A stretch of DNA of 7,461 nucleotides from Fredericiella sp038205395 (GCA_038205395.1 JBBRBX010000178.1:1-7461); one strand, 5' to 3'; shown: positions 1-7,256, numbered from the stretch's first letter. Notes: generated by a model not told the origin, from the sequence alone. Made by a program: numbers and translations.

Positions 1-130
1 GTTGTTTGGCGGGTTATTGGCATCGCCCGCCCTGTTGATGTTCATCCCGCTGCCAGGGGTGATTAGCCTGCTGTTGCCATTGGCTTTGGCTGCACTGGGC
101 ATCTTTGTCCAAGCGCGCCTAATGAAATAA
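1..130 (+). CDS. C-terminal end of an unidentified membrane protein (partial)
   Basis: This is an open frame entering from the left edge (first full codon at base 2) and ending at TAA 128-130. Its 42 visible residues are almost entirely hydrophobic. They make up roughly two membrane segments separated by a short Pro/Gly turn (around MFIPLPGV), and the protein ends in a basic tail (QARLMK) that probably lies in the cytoplasm by the positive-inside rule. The composition and clean stop support a real integral membrane protein. The visible part carries no family motif, so I do not recognise the protein. It lies 56 bases upstream of the FHA-ABC exporter on the same strand and could be the preceding member of that operon. 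Confidence 0.6.
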   Translation, partial: LFGGLLASPALLMFIPLPGVISLLLPLALAALGIFVQARLMK

Positions 131-186
131 CCAACCGGTGGGGTCGTGCCCATCACCCCGCCCATGCAGCAACTGTAGCCAAGTCT
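131..186 (+). other. Short intergenic spacer with a weak GC-rich hairpin
   Basis: This spacer lies between the membrane-protein stop and the exporter start. Bases 137-143 (GGTGGGG) can pair with 149-151 plus 154-157 (CCC and CACC) around a 5-base loop, leaving a 2-base bulge. No run of T follows, so an intrinsic terminator is not supported. I see no convincing -35/-10 pair and no Shine-Dalgarno sequence before the ATG at 187. Read-through from the upstream gene is the simplest reading. Confidence 0.3.
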
Positions 187-2970
187 ATGCAACCATTCGC
201 GCACTCTTCCGTTTGCGTCCACTGCGGCGCACTGCTGCGGCGGCCAGATGCCCACTTTTGTGGTGCATGCGGCAAGCAGCAGCCTGCCAGGGCGACACAG
301 GTTGCGCCGCCAATTGCGCCGCTGCCGCCAACGCAATATCTGTCAGGTGTGGGTATCAACGGTCCACACCTGCTTATCCATGAGCCGGGTGTCCAGCCGC
401 GCCGCGCAGAACTGCAGTCATTTCCTATTTTATTGGGTAGCGCAGCGGCACCCGGCGTTATTGCTCTTACCCATCGCGCTGTAACGACGCGCCATGCGCG
501 GATCGATGAGAACGGAGGTAACTGCTTCTTCACCGATCTCGGTTCGGCGAACGGCACAAGCTTGAATGGGCAGCGTCTGGCCCCACATATAGAGCGCCGC
601 TTGAACGACGGCGACATTCTACGCATCGCCGATGCCCAGGGCAATTCCATCGGCATTGTCTTCCGCAGCGGAAGCAATGCGGCTGCCTCCACCAGCATCC
701 CAATCGGCAATCTGAGCTTGGGACAAAAGGGAACTGCTACGTTGGGGCGCGATTCTGCTAACACCGTAACATTGGACCATCCGGCAGTATCACGATTGCA
801 CGCCGAAGTGCGGCGCAGCGCCCAGGGCGACATGTTGTTTGACCACAGCAGCAACGGCACTTTCGTCAACGCCCAACGTATACGTGGACGGCAGCTCCTG
901 CACGCAGGTGATGTTGTTCAGATCGGCCCGTTCCGCCTCACCTATGACCAGGCGGCTTTTACTCAAATTGCCGCCACTACTTCATATCGGCTTGATGCCC
1001 TTCATCTGACGCGACAAATTATCACCGGCAGCCGGCTGCCTCTCGCCAAAGGTGCGTTTGCAGCGACAACGCCGGCCAAATTGATCCTTAACGATGTCAG
1101 CCTGTCGATTTACCCGCGCGAGTTTGTTGCCCTTGTGGGCGGCAGCGGTGCAGGCAAAAGCACCCTGATGAAGGCACTGAGCGGCGTTACGCCCGCTACT
1201 GGGCATGTGCTCATCAACGGCGACGATCTGTATCTCAACTTTGCCGCTTACCGCAGCATTCTTGGCTATGTACCCCAGGACGACATCGTCCATCAGCAGC
1301 TCACTGTTGCCGGCGCACTAGCCTATGCTGCGCGGCTGCGACTGCCGGACGCTACGCCGGCGGAGATCGACAAACGCATTGACGACGTGCTGGGACAGGT
1401 TGAACTAAAGCAGCACGCCGCCAAAAGTATTCATCAATTGAGCGGCGGTCAACGAAAACGTGTCTCTATCGCAGTTGAACTACTCGCTGATCCGGGGCTG
1501 TTTTTTCTTGACGAACCAACCTCTGGGCTGGATCCCGGGCTGGAGAAGAAGATGATGCACACCCTGCGCCGGTTGGCCGATGCAGGGCGAACTATCATTT
1601 TAGTGACGCATGCTACTGCTAATATCGACCAATGCGATCATGTGGCATTTATGGCGGATGGCGTCCTGGCTTTTTATGGGCCGCCCAAAGAGGCGCTGGC
1701 CTTCTTCAATGCGCAAGACTTCGCAGATATTTACACACGCCTGAATTATCCCATTGATCCCATTCTGAACCCGCCGCCGCCACAGTGGCAAATGCCTGCC
1801 ACATCTGCCGCCACAGGGGCCAAGGCAGACTTTCCGCCCGCGGCCCAGGTATGGTCACAGTGCTATCAAGCCTCCGGTTACTGCCGCCAATATATCGATC
1901 AGCGTTTGCAGTCGCTGCCGGCTCCTGTCGCCGCTCCAGCGGCGGTTACGAGGCATGCAACACGCCAGAAAGATTCGCTGTGGCGGCAGTGGGGCGTGCT
2001 GACACAGCGTTACCTGGATTTAATCCGTCGCGACGCAATGAGTTTGGTCATTCTGCTGGCCGTGATGCCTTTGATTGGCCTCCTGCTGTTAATCATGGCG
2101 AACCAATACGATTTTACAGGCTTACCGACCTATGCAATCACCACCCAAGTACAGCAGAAAATCGATGATGCCTGGCTTAAAGAAGATGATGCCGCCAACA
2201 ACAACGATCAATTTGACGGCACGTATCAAGTCGCGGGTGCAGCACAGACGCTGCTTTTTATGCTGGCTTTGGCAGCCAATTTGCTGGGCGTGTTTGGGGC
2301 CGCCTATGAGATCGTAAAGGAAGAACCAATCTACCAACGTGAGCGCATGGTAAACCTATCGCTTGCGCCTTATTTGCTTTCCAAAATAGGCGTACTCGCT
2401 GCCTTTGCCGCGCTTCAATGTTTGCTGCTGCTGTGGGTGGTGCAGCGCAAGGTAGAGTACCCACACGGGGGCGTACTGCTGCCTGCCTTTGGCGAGATGT
2501 ACGTAACATTGTTGCTCGTCTCGCTGGCTGGTATTATCCTTGGCTTACTGCTGTCGGCTGTCGTGCGCAACCAGAACACGGTCATTTATCTGATGCTATT
2601 GGTGCTCTTCGTGCAGATATTGTTCGCCGGCGCTATCTTTAAGCTGCCGGAGGCGGCCGTTCCCCTTTCTTACCTCACCCCTACACGTTGGGCGCTCGAA
2701 GCACTGGGCAGTACAGTCGATATGGAATATCTTAACGAGCTGAGCGTGACCTGTGTAGAGCCGGAGAACGAACAGCAGCGTATGCTGATCGGCGAAAGTA
2801 CGCTTCCTTGTGAAGAAGGCCAGCAGAAGTTGTCGCCACTGCTGGACTTTAATGTCAATTACCAGCACGATCCTGGCCATCTGCTTGCGCGCTGGGCCGT
2901 GCTGCTGCTGCTCTCCACTGTCTTTGGCATCATGACCTTTTATGTGCAAAAGCGCAAGGATATCATGTGA
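187..2970 (+). CDS. Zinc ribbon-FHA-FHA-ABC exporter, ABCG-like (ATPase and permease in one chain)
   Basis: The protein is predicted to export an unknown substrate across the inner membrane using ATP, with phosphothreonine-binding modules on its cytoplasmic side. Domains in order: a zinc ribbon (C10, C13, C25, C28); FHA domain 1 (about 78-160); FHA domain 2 (about 180-255, with GR at 187-188, S202-R-L-H205 and SSNGTFVN at 221-228); and an ABC ATPase (about 298-505) with Walker A GGSGAGKST (318-326), Q-loop Q364, signature LSGGQRKR (418-425), Walker B LFFLDEP (438-444, catalytic E443) and H-loop H475. A Pro/Ala-rich linker (about 525-595) leads to about six membrane helices (near 618-637, 685-706, 728-752, 770-793, 797-818 and 898-920). 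The YEIVKEEPIYQRER stretch (707-720) resembles the ABCG coupling helix. The order matches the known mycobacterial FHA-ABC exporter Rv1747, with an added zinc ribbon. No in-frame start codon lies between 121 and 187, so ATG 187 is chosen although it lacks a clear Shine-Dalgarno. The substrate cannot be told. Confidence 0.93.
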   Translation: MQPFAHSSVCVHCGALLRRPDAHFCGACGKQQPARATQVAPPIAPLPPTQYLSGVGINGPHLLIHEPGVQPRRAELQSFPILLGSAAAPGVIALTHRAVTTRHARIDENGGNCFFTDLGSANGTSLNGQRLAPHIERRLNDGDILRIADAQGNSIGIVFRSGSNAAASTSIPIGNLSLGQKGTATLGRDSANTVTLDHPAVSRLHAEVRRSAQGDMLFDHSSNGTFVNAQRIRGRQLLHAGDVVQIGPFRLTYDQAAFTQIAATTSYRLDALHLTRQIITGSRLPLAKGAFAATTPAKLILNDVSLSIYPREFVALVGGSGAGKSTLMKALSGVTPATGHVLINGDDLYLNFAAYRSILGYVPQDDIVHQQLTVAGALAYAARLRLPDATPAEIDKRIDDVLGQVELKQHAAKSIHQLSGGQRKRVSIAVELLADPGLFFLDEPTSGLDPGLEKKMMHTLRRLADAGRTIILVTHATANIDQCDHVAFMADGVLAFYGPPKEALAFFNAQDFADIYTRLNYPIDPILNPPPPQWQMPATSAATGAKADFPPAAQVWSQCYQASGYCRQYIDQRLQSLPAPVAAPAAVTRHATRQKDSLWRQWGVLTQRYLDLIRRDAMSLVILLAVMPLIGLLLLIMANQYDFTGLPTYAITTQVQQKIDDAWLKEDDAANNNDQFDGTYQVAGAAQTLLFMLALAANLLGVFGAAYEIVKEEPIYQRERMVNLSLAPYLLSKIGVLAAFAALQCLLLLWVVQRKVEYPHGGVLLPAFGEMYVTLLLVSLAGIILGLLLSAVVRNQNTVIYLMLLVLFVQILFAGAIFKLPEAAVPLSYLTPTRWALEALGSTVDMEYLNELSVTCVEPENEQQRMLIGESTLPCEEGQQKLSPLLDFNVNYQHDPGHLLARWAVLLLLSTVFGIMTFYVQKRKDIM
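2955..2970 (+). promoter_or_regulatory. Ribosome binding site and GTGA stop/start overlap coupling exporter and ATPase
   Basis: The exporter ends ATG-TGA (2965-2970), and the next gene starts with GTG at 2967-2969, sharing 4 bases. An AAGGA stretch sits about 6 bases upstream of that GTG, inside the last exporter codons. Overlap plus an internal Shine-Dalgarno is the usual arrangement for translational coupling, so the two proteins are probably made together. Confidence 0.75.
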
Positions 2971-5900
2971 GCGACGATACGACCCTACGCCGTGACCAAA
3001 TTGGGCCGCTGCTGCAAGAACTGGAACAACGCCAACGCGATCATTCGACGGCAAGTGGACCGCCGATCTGGGGGCCACAAATACAAGCGCAAGCGTTTTG
3101 GCAAGTTCAAGCGCTGGCTCGCTTTTGGGATCACTCTGCATCGCACCCACAAGGGGAAGAGGTAGACTATGCCCAACATATGGCGGACTTACTGACCGGC
3201 AGCCACGGCCCAGGCCGAACAATGCGCTTTCTAATAGCCAGCACAGGCAAGAATGTAGGCATTTATCTCTCCCTGCATGACGAAACCGCGGCTGCCGACC
3301 AGTTCCTGCCTGCGCTCCTGCACGGCACATTTCCCGGCATCGAACTGTCCCCAAAACCGTTAGCCAATTTGGGCAAAGCATTATATGCAAAGGGCATGTT
3401 TGCCCATATGGGCATGCTTACCGGAATTCCTACTCTGAAACTGCGCCCCAAGCCTCAGGAAGGCAGAGGCAGCGCTGAGCAAATCGAGCGTGTCCTACGC
3501 GGCCTGTCCGGCAGCAGTTGGGGTTATCTCGTTGTGGCAGCAGCGGTGCCGCAGCCTCGCACACTGAACCTTGCCCTGCAAGGTATGCAGCGCGTGACAC
3601 AAGTTTCCGCACTTGTTCAAGAACAGATCAGTCGGCAGAGTGGCCGTGCCGAGTTGGTGGATAACTTGGTGCAGACTGTTACACGCACCGCTGACCAGAC
3701 GCACTACGACGCCAAAACATGTCTGGAACTGCTGGAAAAAAATTTGGAGCGGCTGCAGATCGCGCGTGCGGAGGGGCTGTGGCAAGTGCAGTGCTACTAC
3801 TTTGCATCCTCTGGACTTGTGCTTGCGCAATTGGGAGCCTTGTTGCGCGGCATCTTTGCCGGCCTAGACTCAGCGCCCGAACCCGTACGCACGATCGTGC
3901 GGCAGACGGATCCAAATGCGGCGGATCGCGATGCGGAGTTGCAGACTCTGCTCAACACCCGCGAGTTGGCCACCCTTGTACAATTGCCGCGTGAGGAATT
4001 CCCAGCATATGCGCTGCGTGACTACGTACGGTTTGACAGCGATCTACCCAAGCCTGAGCCAACCGACGGTGTAGTGCTCGGCGAGGTGCTGGATGGCAAT
4101 CGATCCACCGGTTACACTTACAGCATAGAACGGCGAGAATTCACCAAACACGGGTTGATAGCCGGCGTCACTGGCAGCGGCAAGACGACGACTGTCTTTA
4201 GCTTGCTTGACCAACTCTATCAGCAGGGGCGGGGCACGCCTTTCTTGGTGATCGAGCCGGCCAAAACCGAATATCGCGCCCTACTGCAAGCTACCGGTCG
4301 CTTTCCCCAACTACGCATCTACACACTGGGAGATGAAAGATGCGCCCCTTTCCGTCTCAATCCCTTTGCATTTGCCATCGGCGACGCCCAGCACCGCATC
4401 CACGTGCAGACACATATCGACTTTCTAAAGGCTGTTTTTAATGCTGCCTTTGTCCTCTATGCGCCTATGCCTTATGTGTTGGAGACCTGTCTGCATGAGG
4501 TCTACGTGGACAAAGGCTGGGACTTAGCAGGATCTATCAATCAGCGACTGCCTTTTGCCCAGCAAGGAAACGAACTGCAGTGGCCAGTCTTTCCAACCCT
4601 AGGCGATCTATATGGGAAGGTGGACGAAGTAGTAGATCGCCTAGGCTATGAAGATCGCATTGCAATGGATGTCAAGGCCGGACTCAAGGCACGCATCGGC
4701 AGCTTGCGCTTGGGAGGGAAAGGCTTCATGTTGGACTGCCGCTATTCTGTTCCTATGCACGAACTGGTCGCTTGTCCCACTATCCTTGAAATGGCGCCTA
4801 TTGGGAACGAGGACGAAAAGGCGTTTGTCATTGGCCTCCTGCTCACCGCCCTCTATGAACATTTGATTATTCGCCATCAAATGGCCGCTGCCGCTTCAAC
4901 ACCAGGAGGTAAGCGGGCGACAGGGCTGGTGCACTTGACCGTGCTGGAAGAGGCCCACCGCTTGCTGAAAAACGTCTCTACCGAGGTCAGCACAGAGAGC
5001 GCCAACAATCGCGGTCAGGCCGTCGAGACTTTTACCAATATGCTGTCGGAAATCCGCAGTTATGGCGAAGGTGTGCTGATTGCGGAGCAGATCCCAACCA
5101 AACTTGCTCCTGACGCTATTAAGAACACTAACCTGAAGATTGTCCACCGGCTATTGGCCGGTGACGATCGCGAGGTGCTGGCTGCTACTATGAACATGAG
5201 CGAGGAGCAGAGCCGCTTTCTCACCACCTTGCGGGCTGGGCAAGCCATCGTCCATGCCGAGGGCGCAGACAGGCCATATTGGCTGGCTTTGCATGATATC
5301 AAGACCAAGATTAGCGGCATGACCACGGACGCCGAAATCGCTCAACATATGGCTGGAGTGATTGCACAGCCGCTCTACGACCCTACGCCTGATTTTGCGC
5401 AACACTTTCCCGCCACAATTTTGCTGGGGCAGACGCAGACCAGTGCTTCGCTGTCGGCGATTCGCACATTAGCTATCAACTTTGTTGACCAACCTGGTTT
5501 TACACAAAAGTTTGACCGTTACGTACTGAGCATTGTCGAAGCGCCAGAAAGGGCCGCGGCCGGCTTCACTTGGCTGGCGCGACAGGCACAGCAGAATTGG
5601 ATCGCCGATGCATTGGTTATGCCGGTCGTACTCTATGCGCTGTTGGTGGCAGTGGAAAGACACAACACCCAGCGCGGCCAGCAGTATGGCTGGCCTTATC
5701 ACCGCATCAGCAACAGCTACGTCTATCTGCGGCAAGTTTTGGCGGAAATTGCCCGGAACTACCCGTATCATATTAGCGACTACAATCTGCGTAGCCAGGT
5801 GCTGCGCCAGCTAACTGCCGCAGTGCAACCTGCTGCCCTCCAATTTCAGACTGCCTACAGCAAGCTGACCAAGGCCCACGCTCCGTATGATTTGTGTCAA

Positions 5901-6188
5901 GCTTGCACAACACAATGTCGATTTCGCTTTGAAGCTGAATCAATTGTGCAGCGCGCCGACACGCAGCAGGCACTTCGCCGTATTTTCGATATAAAGGATG
6001 ACAAAGAGATGTGGAAACAGCTTGCCGAACACTGCAGGACTGTTGCGGCACAGATTGTGCGCAATGCAACTGGACAACCGCCGCGCGATGCAGCGATCTG
6101 CGTCGCTGTGCACAGCGCCCTCGGCGCCAAATTTACTGTTCCCATGCAGACAAAAATGGTTCGCAACGTCGTCCAACTGCTGCCGTAA
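2967..6188 (+). CDS. HerA/VirB4-type P-loop ATPase with long N- and C-terminal extensions
   Basis: This is a large ATPase of the HerA-FtsK superfamily (DUF87-like), the group that holds DNA-translocating and secretion motors. An N-terminal region (about 1-365) precedes the motor. It includes a stretch around 86-130 (RFLIAS, then LLHGTFPGIELS) reminiscent of the N-terminal parts of VirB4-like proteins. The core has Walker A GVTGSGKTT (400-408, K406), IEPAKTEYR (429-437, in the place of the HerA-type acidic strand motif), Walker B VLEEAH (659-664, the EEAH form usual in HerA), then IAEQIPTKLAPDAIKNT (705-721) and VHRL (R728, a candidate arginine finger). About 290 residues follow the core, including CQACTTQC (C977, C980, C984). 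I see no signal peptide or membrane helix, so it is probably cytoplasmic. The GTG start is supported by its Shine-Dalgarno and the 4-base overlap with the exporter gene. A role in DNA movement, protein secretion or as a partner of the exporter cannot be separated from sequence alone. Confidence 0.88.
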   Translation: MSDDTTLRRDQIGPLLQELEQRQRDHSTASGPPIWGPQIQAQAFWQVQALARFWDHSASHPQGEEVDYAQHMADLLTGSHGPGRTMRFLIASTGKNVGIYLSLHDETAAADQFLPALLHGTFPGIELSPKPLANLGKALYAKGMFAHMGMLTGIPTLKLRPKPQEGRGSAEQIERVLRGLSGSSWGYLVVAAAVPQPRTLNLALQGMQRVTQVSALVQEQISRQSGRAELVDNLVQTVTRTADQTHYDAKTCLELLEKNLERLQIARAEGLWQVQCYYFASSGLVLAQLGALLRGIFAGLDSAPEPVRTIVRQTDPNAADRDAELQTLLNTRELATLVQLPREEFPAYALRDYVRFDSDLPKPEPTDGVVLGEVLDGNRSTGYTYSIERREFTKHGLIAGVTGSGKTTTVFSLLDQLYQQGRGTPFLVIEPAKTEYRALLQATGRFPQLRIYTLGDERCAPFRLNPFAFAIGDAQHRIHVQTHIDFLKAVFNAAFVLYAPMPYVLETCLHEVYVDKGWDLAGSINQRLPFAQQGNELQWPVFPTLGDLYGKVDEVVDRLGYEDRIAMDVKAGLKARIGSLRLGGKGFMLDCRYSVPMHELVACPTILEMAPIGNEDEKAFVIGLLLTALYEHLIIRHQMAAAASTPGGKRATGLVHLTVLEEAHRLLKNVSTEVSTESANNRGQAVETFTNMLSEIRSYGEGVLIAEQIPTKLAPDAIKNTNLKIVHRLLAGDDREVLAATMNMSEEQSRFLTTLRAGQAIVHAEGADRPYWLALHDIKTKISGMTTDAEIAQHMAGVIAQPLYDPTPDFAQHFPATILLGQTQTSASLSAIRTLAINFVDQPGFTQKFDRYVLSIVEAPERAAAGFTWLARQAQQNWIADALVMPVVLYALLVAVERHNTQRGQQYGWPYHRISNSYVYLRQVLAEIARNYPYHISDYNLRSQVLRQLTAAVQPAALQFQTAYSKLTKAHAPYDLCQACTTQCRFRFEAESIVQRADTQQALRRIFDIKDDKEMWKQLAEHCRTVAAQIVRNATGQPPRDAAICVAVHSALGAKFTVPMQTKMVRNVVQLLP
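4598..4645. repeat. Perfect 13-bp inverted repeat inside the HerA-like gene
   Basis: Bases 4598-4610 (CCTAGGCGATCTA) are the exact reverse complement of 4633-4645 (TAGATCGCCTAGG), with 22 bases between the arms. The repeat lies in the coding region between Walker A and Walker B (residues about 545-560). It would form a stable hairpin in the mRNA. Its function is unknown. Confidence 0.85.
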
Positions 6189-6222
6189 AAGCAGCTCAGT
6201 GACAGATTGCCTGTCTCTCATT
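6189..6222. other. Convergent intergenic gap with a weak hairpin
   Basis: Only 34 bases separate the stop of the HerA-like gene from the stop of the sigma gene. GACAG (6201-6205) and CTGTC (6211-6215) can form a 5-bp stem with a 5-base loop. Neither strand has a strong T tract after it, so this is at best a poor bidirectional terminator. Transcription from each side may run into the other gene. Confidence 0.3.
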
Positions 6223-7152
6223 CTATGCAAGCAGTGCACGCAACTGGCGCAGCGCGCGATGGCGGAGCGTCTGCACGGCGCTACAGCTCTTGCCGATCGC
6301 CTTTGCGATCTCCTTATCCGAAAGCTCCTCATAATAGGTGTACATGATTACAGCACGCCGTTGCTGGCTCTGCATTTGTTTGATCGCCCCAATCAGTTCA
6401 TTGGCATCCATACAACCTTGGTAAGATGCAGCCTCGGTGTAGTTATTGTATGCGGCCGATCCTGTCGTGGAAGGGCAGGCTTGTACATCCTCAAAATCCA
6501 TCGCGTCGCCGGCAAAGATTTCGCGATCCATCAAATCATGTGAGCGCGTGCAGCGTTGCAGAAAAATATTGCGAACAACTGTACGACACCATAAATCGAA
6601 TGGGATATCCCAGGGGTACAATGCGGCGTAGATTTGCTCGCAAGCTTGTTGTGATAGTTCGTCCGCTTGGTCGCGCGCATATTGGCTGCACGCGCCACTG
6701 TGCAACAACATGCGCTGTGCAGCTTGTGCCAACTGGTAGGCGAGTATCTGCCAGGCATCCATATTGCCCTCGTGCAGCGCATCGTAACGAGCGTTTTCAC
6801 TCTGGAATGCATGGATTACACGTTGTTGGTACTTCTCCCAGCTAGTAGGGGTGCAGGCTGTGTGCAGATCTTTACTACAGTCCAAAGTAAGCTCGGAATC
6901 GCACGTTGCTGGGGGCGAAGCCAGATAATGCGCCATCACGCGCAAGGCACGGCCGCTAGTGACATTCTGGATCAGGATGCCACGGACTCGCTCGTATTGG
7001 GCATCGTTCAAACCAGACGCCAGAGCGCGTCGCAGGGAATAAGAAATCCCGTTCAGTACAAATCCATCTGCAGCTTGGGAGGGGGCGCTGTCGACTTCAA
7101 CAGTATCGCTTACTATTGTATTAAGGCAAGGAAATGTAACTCGATTAGACAT
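6223..7152 (-). CDS. RNA polymerase sigma factor, ECF-like, with long Cys-rich N-terminal extension
   Basis: This is a sigma-70 family factor that would redirect RNA polymerase to a set of promoters. Region 2 is at about 134-203: ADELSQQACEQIYAAL (163-178) corresponds to the ECF region 2 helix usually written DAEDLVQE, and FDLWCRTVVRNIF (185-197) to its second helix. Region 4 is at about 252-308 and is a clear helix-turn-helix: QQRRAVIMYTYYEELSDKEI (263-282), then AKAIGKS and the RHRALRQLRALL tail. The first 130 residues match no sigma region I recognise, and at 309 residues the protein is well above the roughly 160-200 usual for a minimal ECF sigma. It has 11 cysteines, including C84, C92 and C100 at 8-residue steps. 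The start is ATG 7152 on the minus strand, with GAGG five bases upstream. No anti-sigma gene is adjacent: it is convergent with the ATPase and divergent from a pilin gene. Confidence 0.85.
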   Translation of the reverse strand: MSNRVTFPCLNTIVSDTVEVDSAPSQAADGFVLNGISYSLRRALASGLNDAQYERVRGILIQNVTSGRALRVMAHYLASPPATCDSELTLDCSKDLHTACTPTSWEKYQQRVIHAFQSENARYDALHEGNMDAWQILAYQLAQAAQRMLLHSGACSQYARDQADELSQQACEQIYAALYPWDIPFDLWCRTVVRNIFLQRCTRSHDLMDREIFAGDAMDFEDVQACPSTTGSAAYNNYTEAASYQGCMDANELIGAIKQMQSQQRRAVIMYTYYEELSDKEIAKAIGKSCSAVQTLRHRALRQLRALLA

Positions 7153-7157
7153 AGGTA

Positions 7158-7161
7158 CCTC
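7158..7161 (-). promoter_or_regulatory. Ribosome binding site of the sigma gene
   Basis: On the minus strand GAGG lies five bases before the ATG at 7152 (GAGG-TACCT-ATG). This is good Shine-Dalgarno complementarity and spacing, and it fixes the start of the sigma factor together with its long N-terminal extension. Confidence 0.7.
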
Positions 7162-7186
7162 GGGAGAACAGTGGCTATATCTTACC

Positions 7187-7216
7187 TACACTATAAGGTT
7201 TTTCACTGCTAGTGTA
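7187..7216. repeat. Inverted repeats over the -10 and start of the sigma promoter
   Basis: TACACTA (7187-7193) is repeated in inverted orientation as TAGTGTA (7210-7216), with 16 bases between. The right arm coincides with the -10 box. A second, nested dyad, CACT-GCT-AGTG (7204-7214), lies over the expected transcription start. The position suits an operator for a repressor, but the arms are short and no regulator is identified. Confidence 0.45.
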
Positions 7217-7239
7217 TAGTAGAGAAAGCGTATTGTCAA
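7211..7239 (-). promoter_or_regulatory. Housekeeping-type promoter of the sigma gene
   Basis: Read on the minus strand, a perfect -35 box TTGACA (7239-7234) is followed after exactly 17 bp by TACACT (7216-7211, four of six matches to TATAAT). Transcription would begin near 7204, leaving a leader of about 50 bases before the ATG. Spacing and -35 match are ideal for a primary sigma factor, so the gene is probably not solely autoregulated through an ECF-type promoter. Confidence 0.65.
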
Positions 7240-7256
7240 TTACAATTTGCTGACAA
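7233..7256. repeat. Inverted repeat over the -35 box of the sigma promoter
   Basis: TTGTCA (7233-7238) and TGACAA (7251-7256) are exact reverse complements separated by 12 bases, giving a 24-bp dyad with centre-to-centre spacing of 18 bp. The left arm overlaps the -35 box of the sigma gene. The size and spacing fit a dimeric helix-turn-helix regulator. It also lies in the shared upstream region of the divergent pilin gene. Confidence 0.45.

Noticed and set aside
153..869. Minus-strand open frame of 238 codons under the FHA domains
   Set aside because: It is antisense to clear zinc ribbon and FHA coding sequence. Its product is Arg/Pro/Cys-rich with no motif, as expected of a shadow in GC-rich DNA.
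2596..3390. Long minus-strand open frame (264 codons) across the exporter/ATPase junction
   Set aside because: It lies antisense to two strongly supported genes, has a composition typical of a shadow frame and shows no recognisable domain.
3401..3414. 14-bp perfect palindrome TGCCCATATGGGCA inside the ATPase gene
   Set aside because: A 7-bp-arm palindrome is expected at about this frequency in 7 kb by chance, and it sits in ordinary coding sequence.
187..6188. Reading the exporter/HerA pair as an antiphage defence system
   Set aside because: Known HerA defence pairs carry a nuclease or Sir2-like effector. None is visible here, and an FHA-ABC exporter is not a known effector.
5998..6543. Plus-strand frame of 181 codons spanning the end of the ATPase and of the sigma gene
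   Set aside because: It overlaps the last codons of the ATPase in another frame and then runs antisense to sigma region 4, which is well supported.
6667..7212. Plus-strand frame of 181 codons antisense to the sigma gene
   Set aside because: It is the shadow of the sigma N-terminal half and shows no domain. The sigma gene has a promoter, ribosome binding site and sigma motifs.
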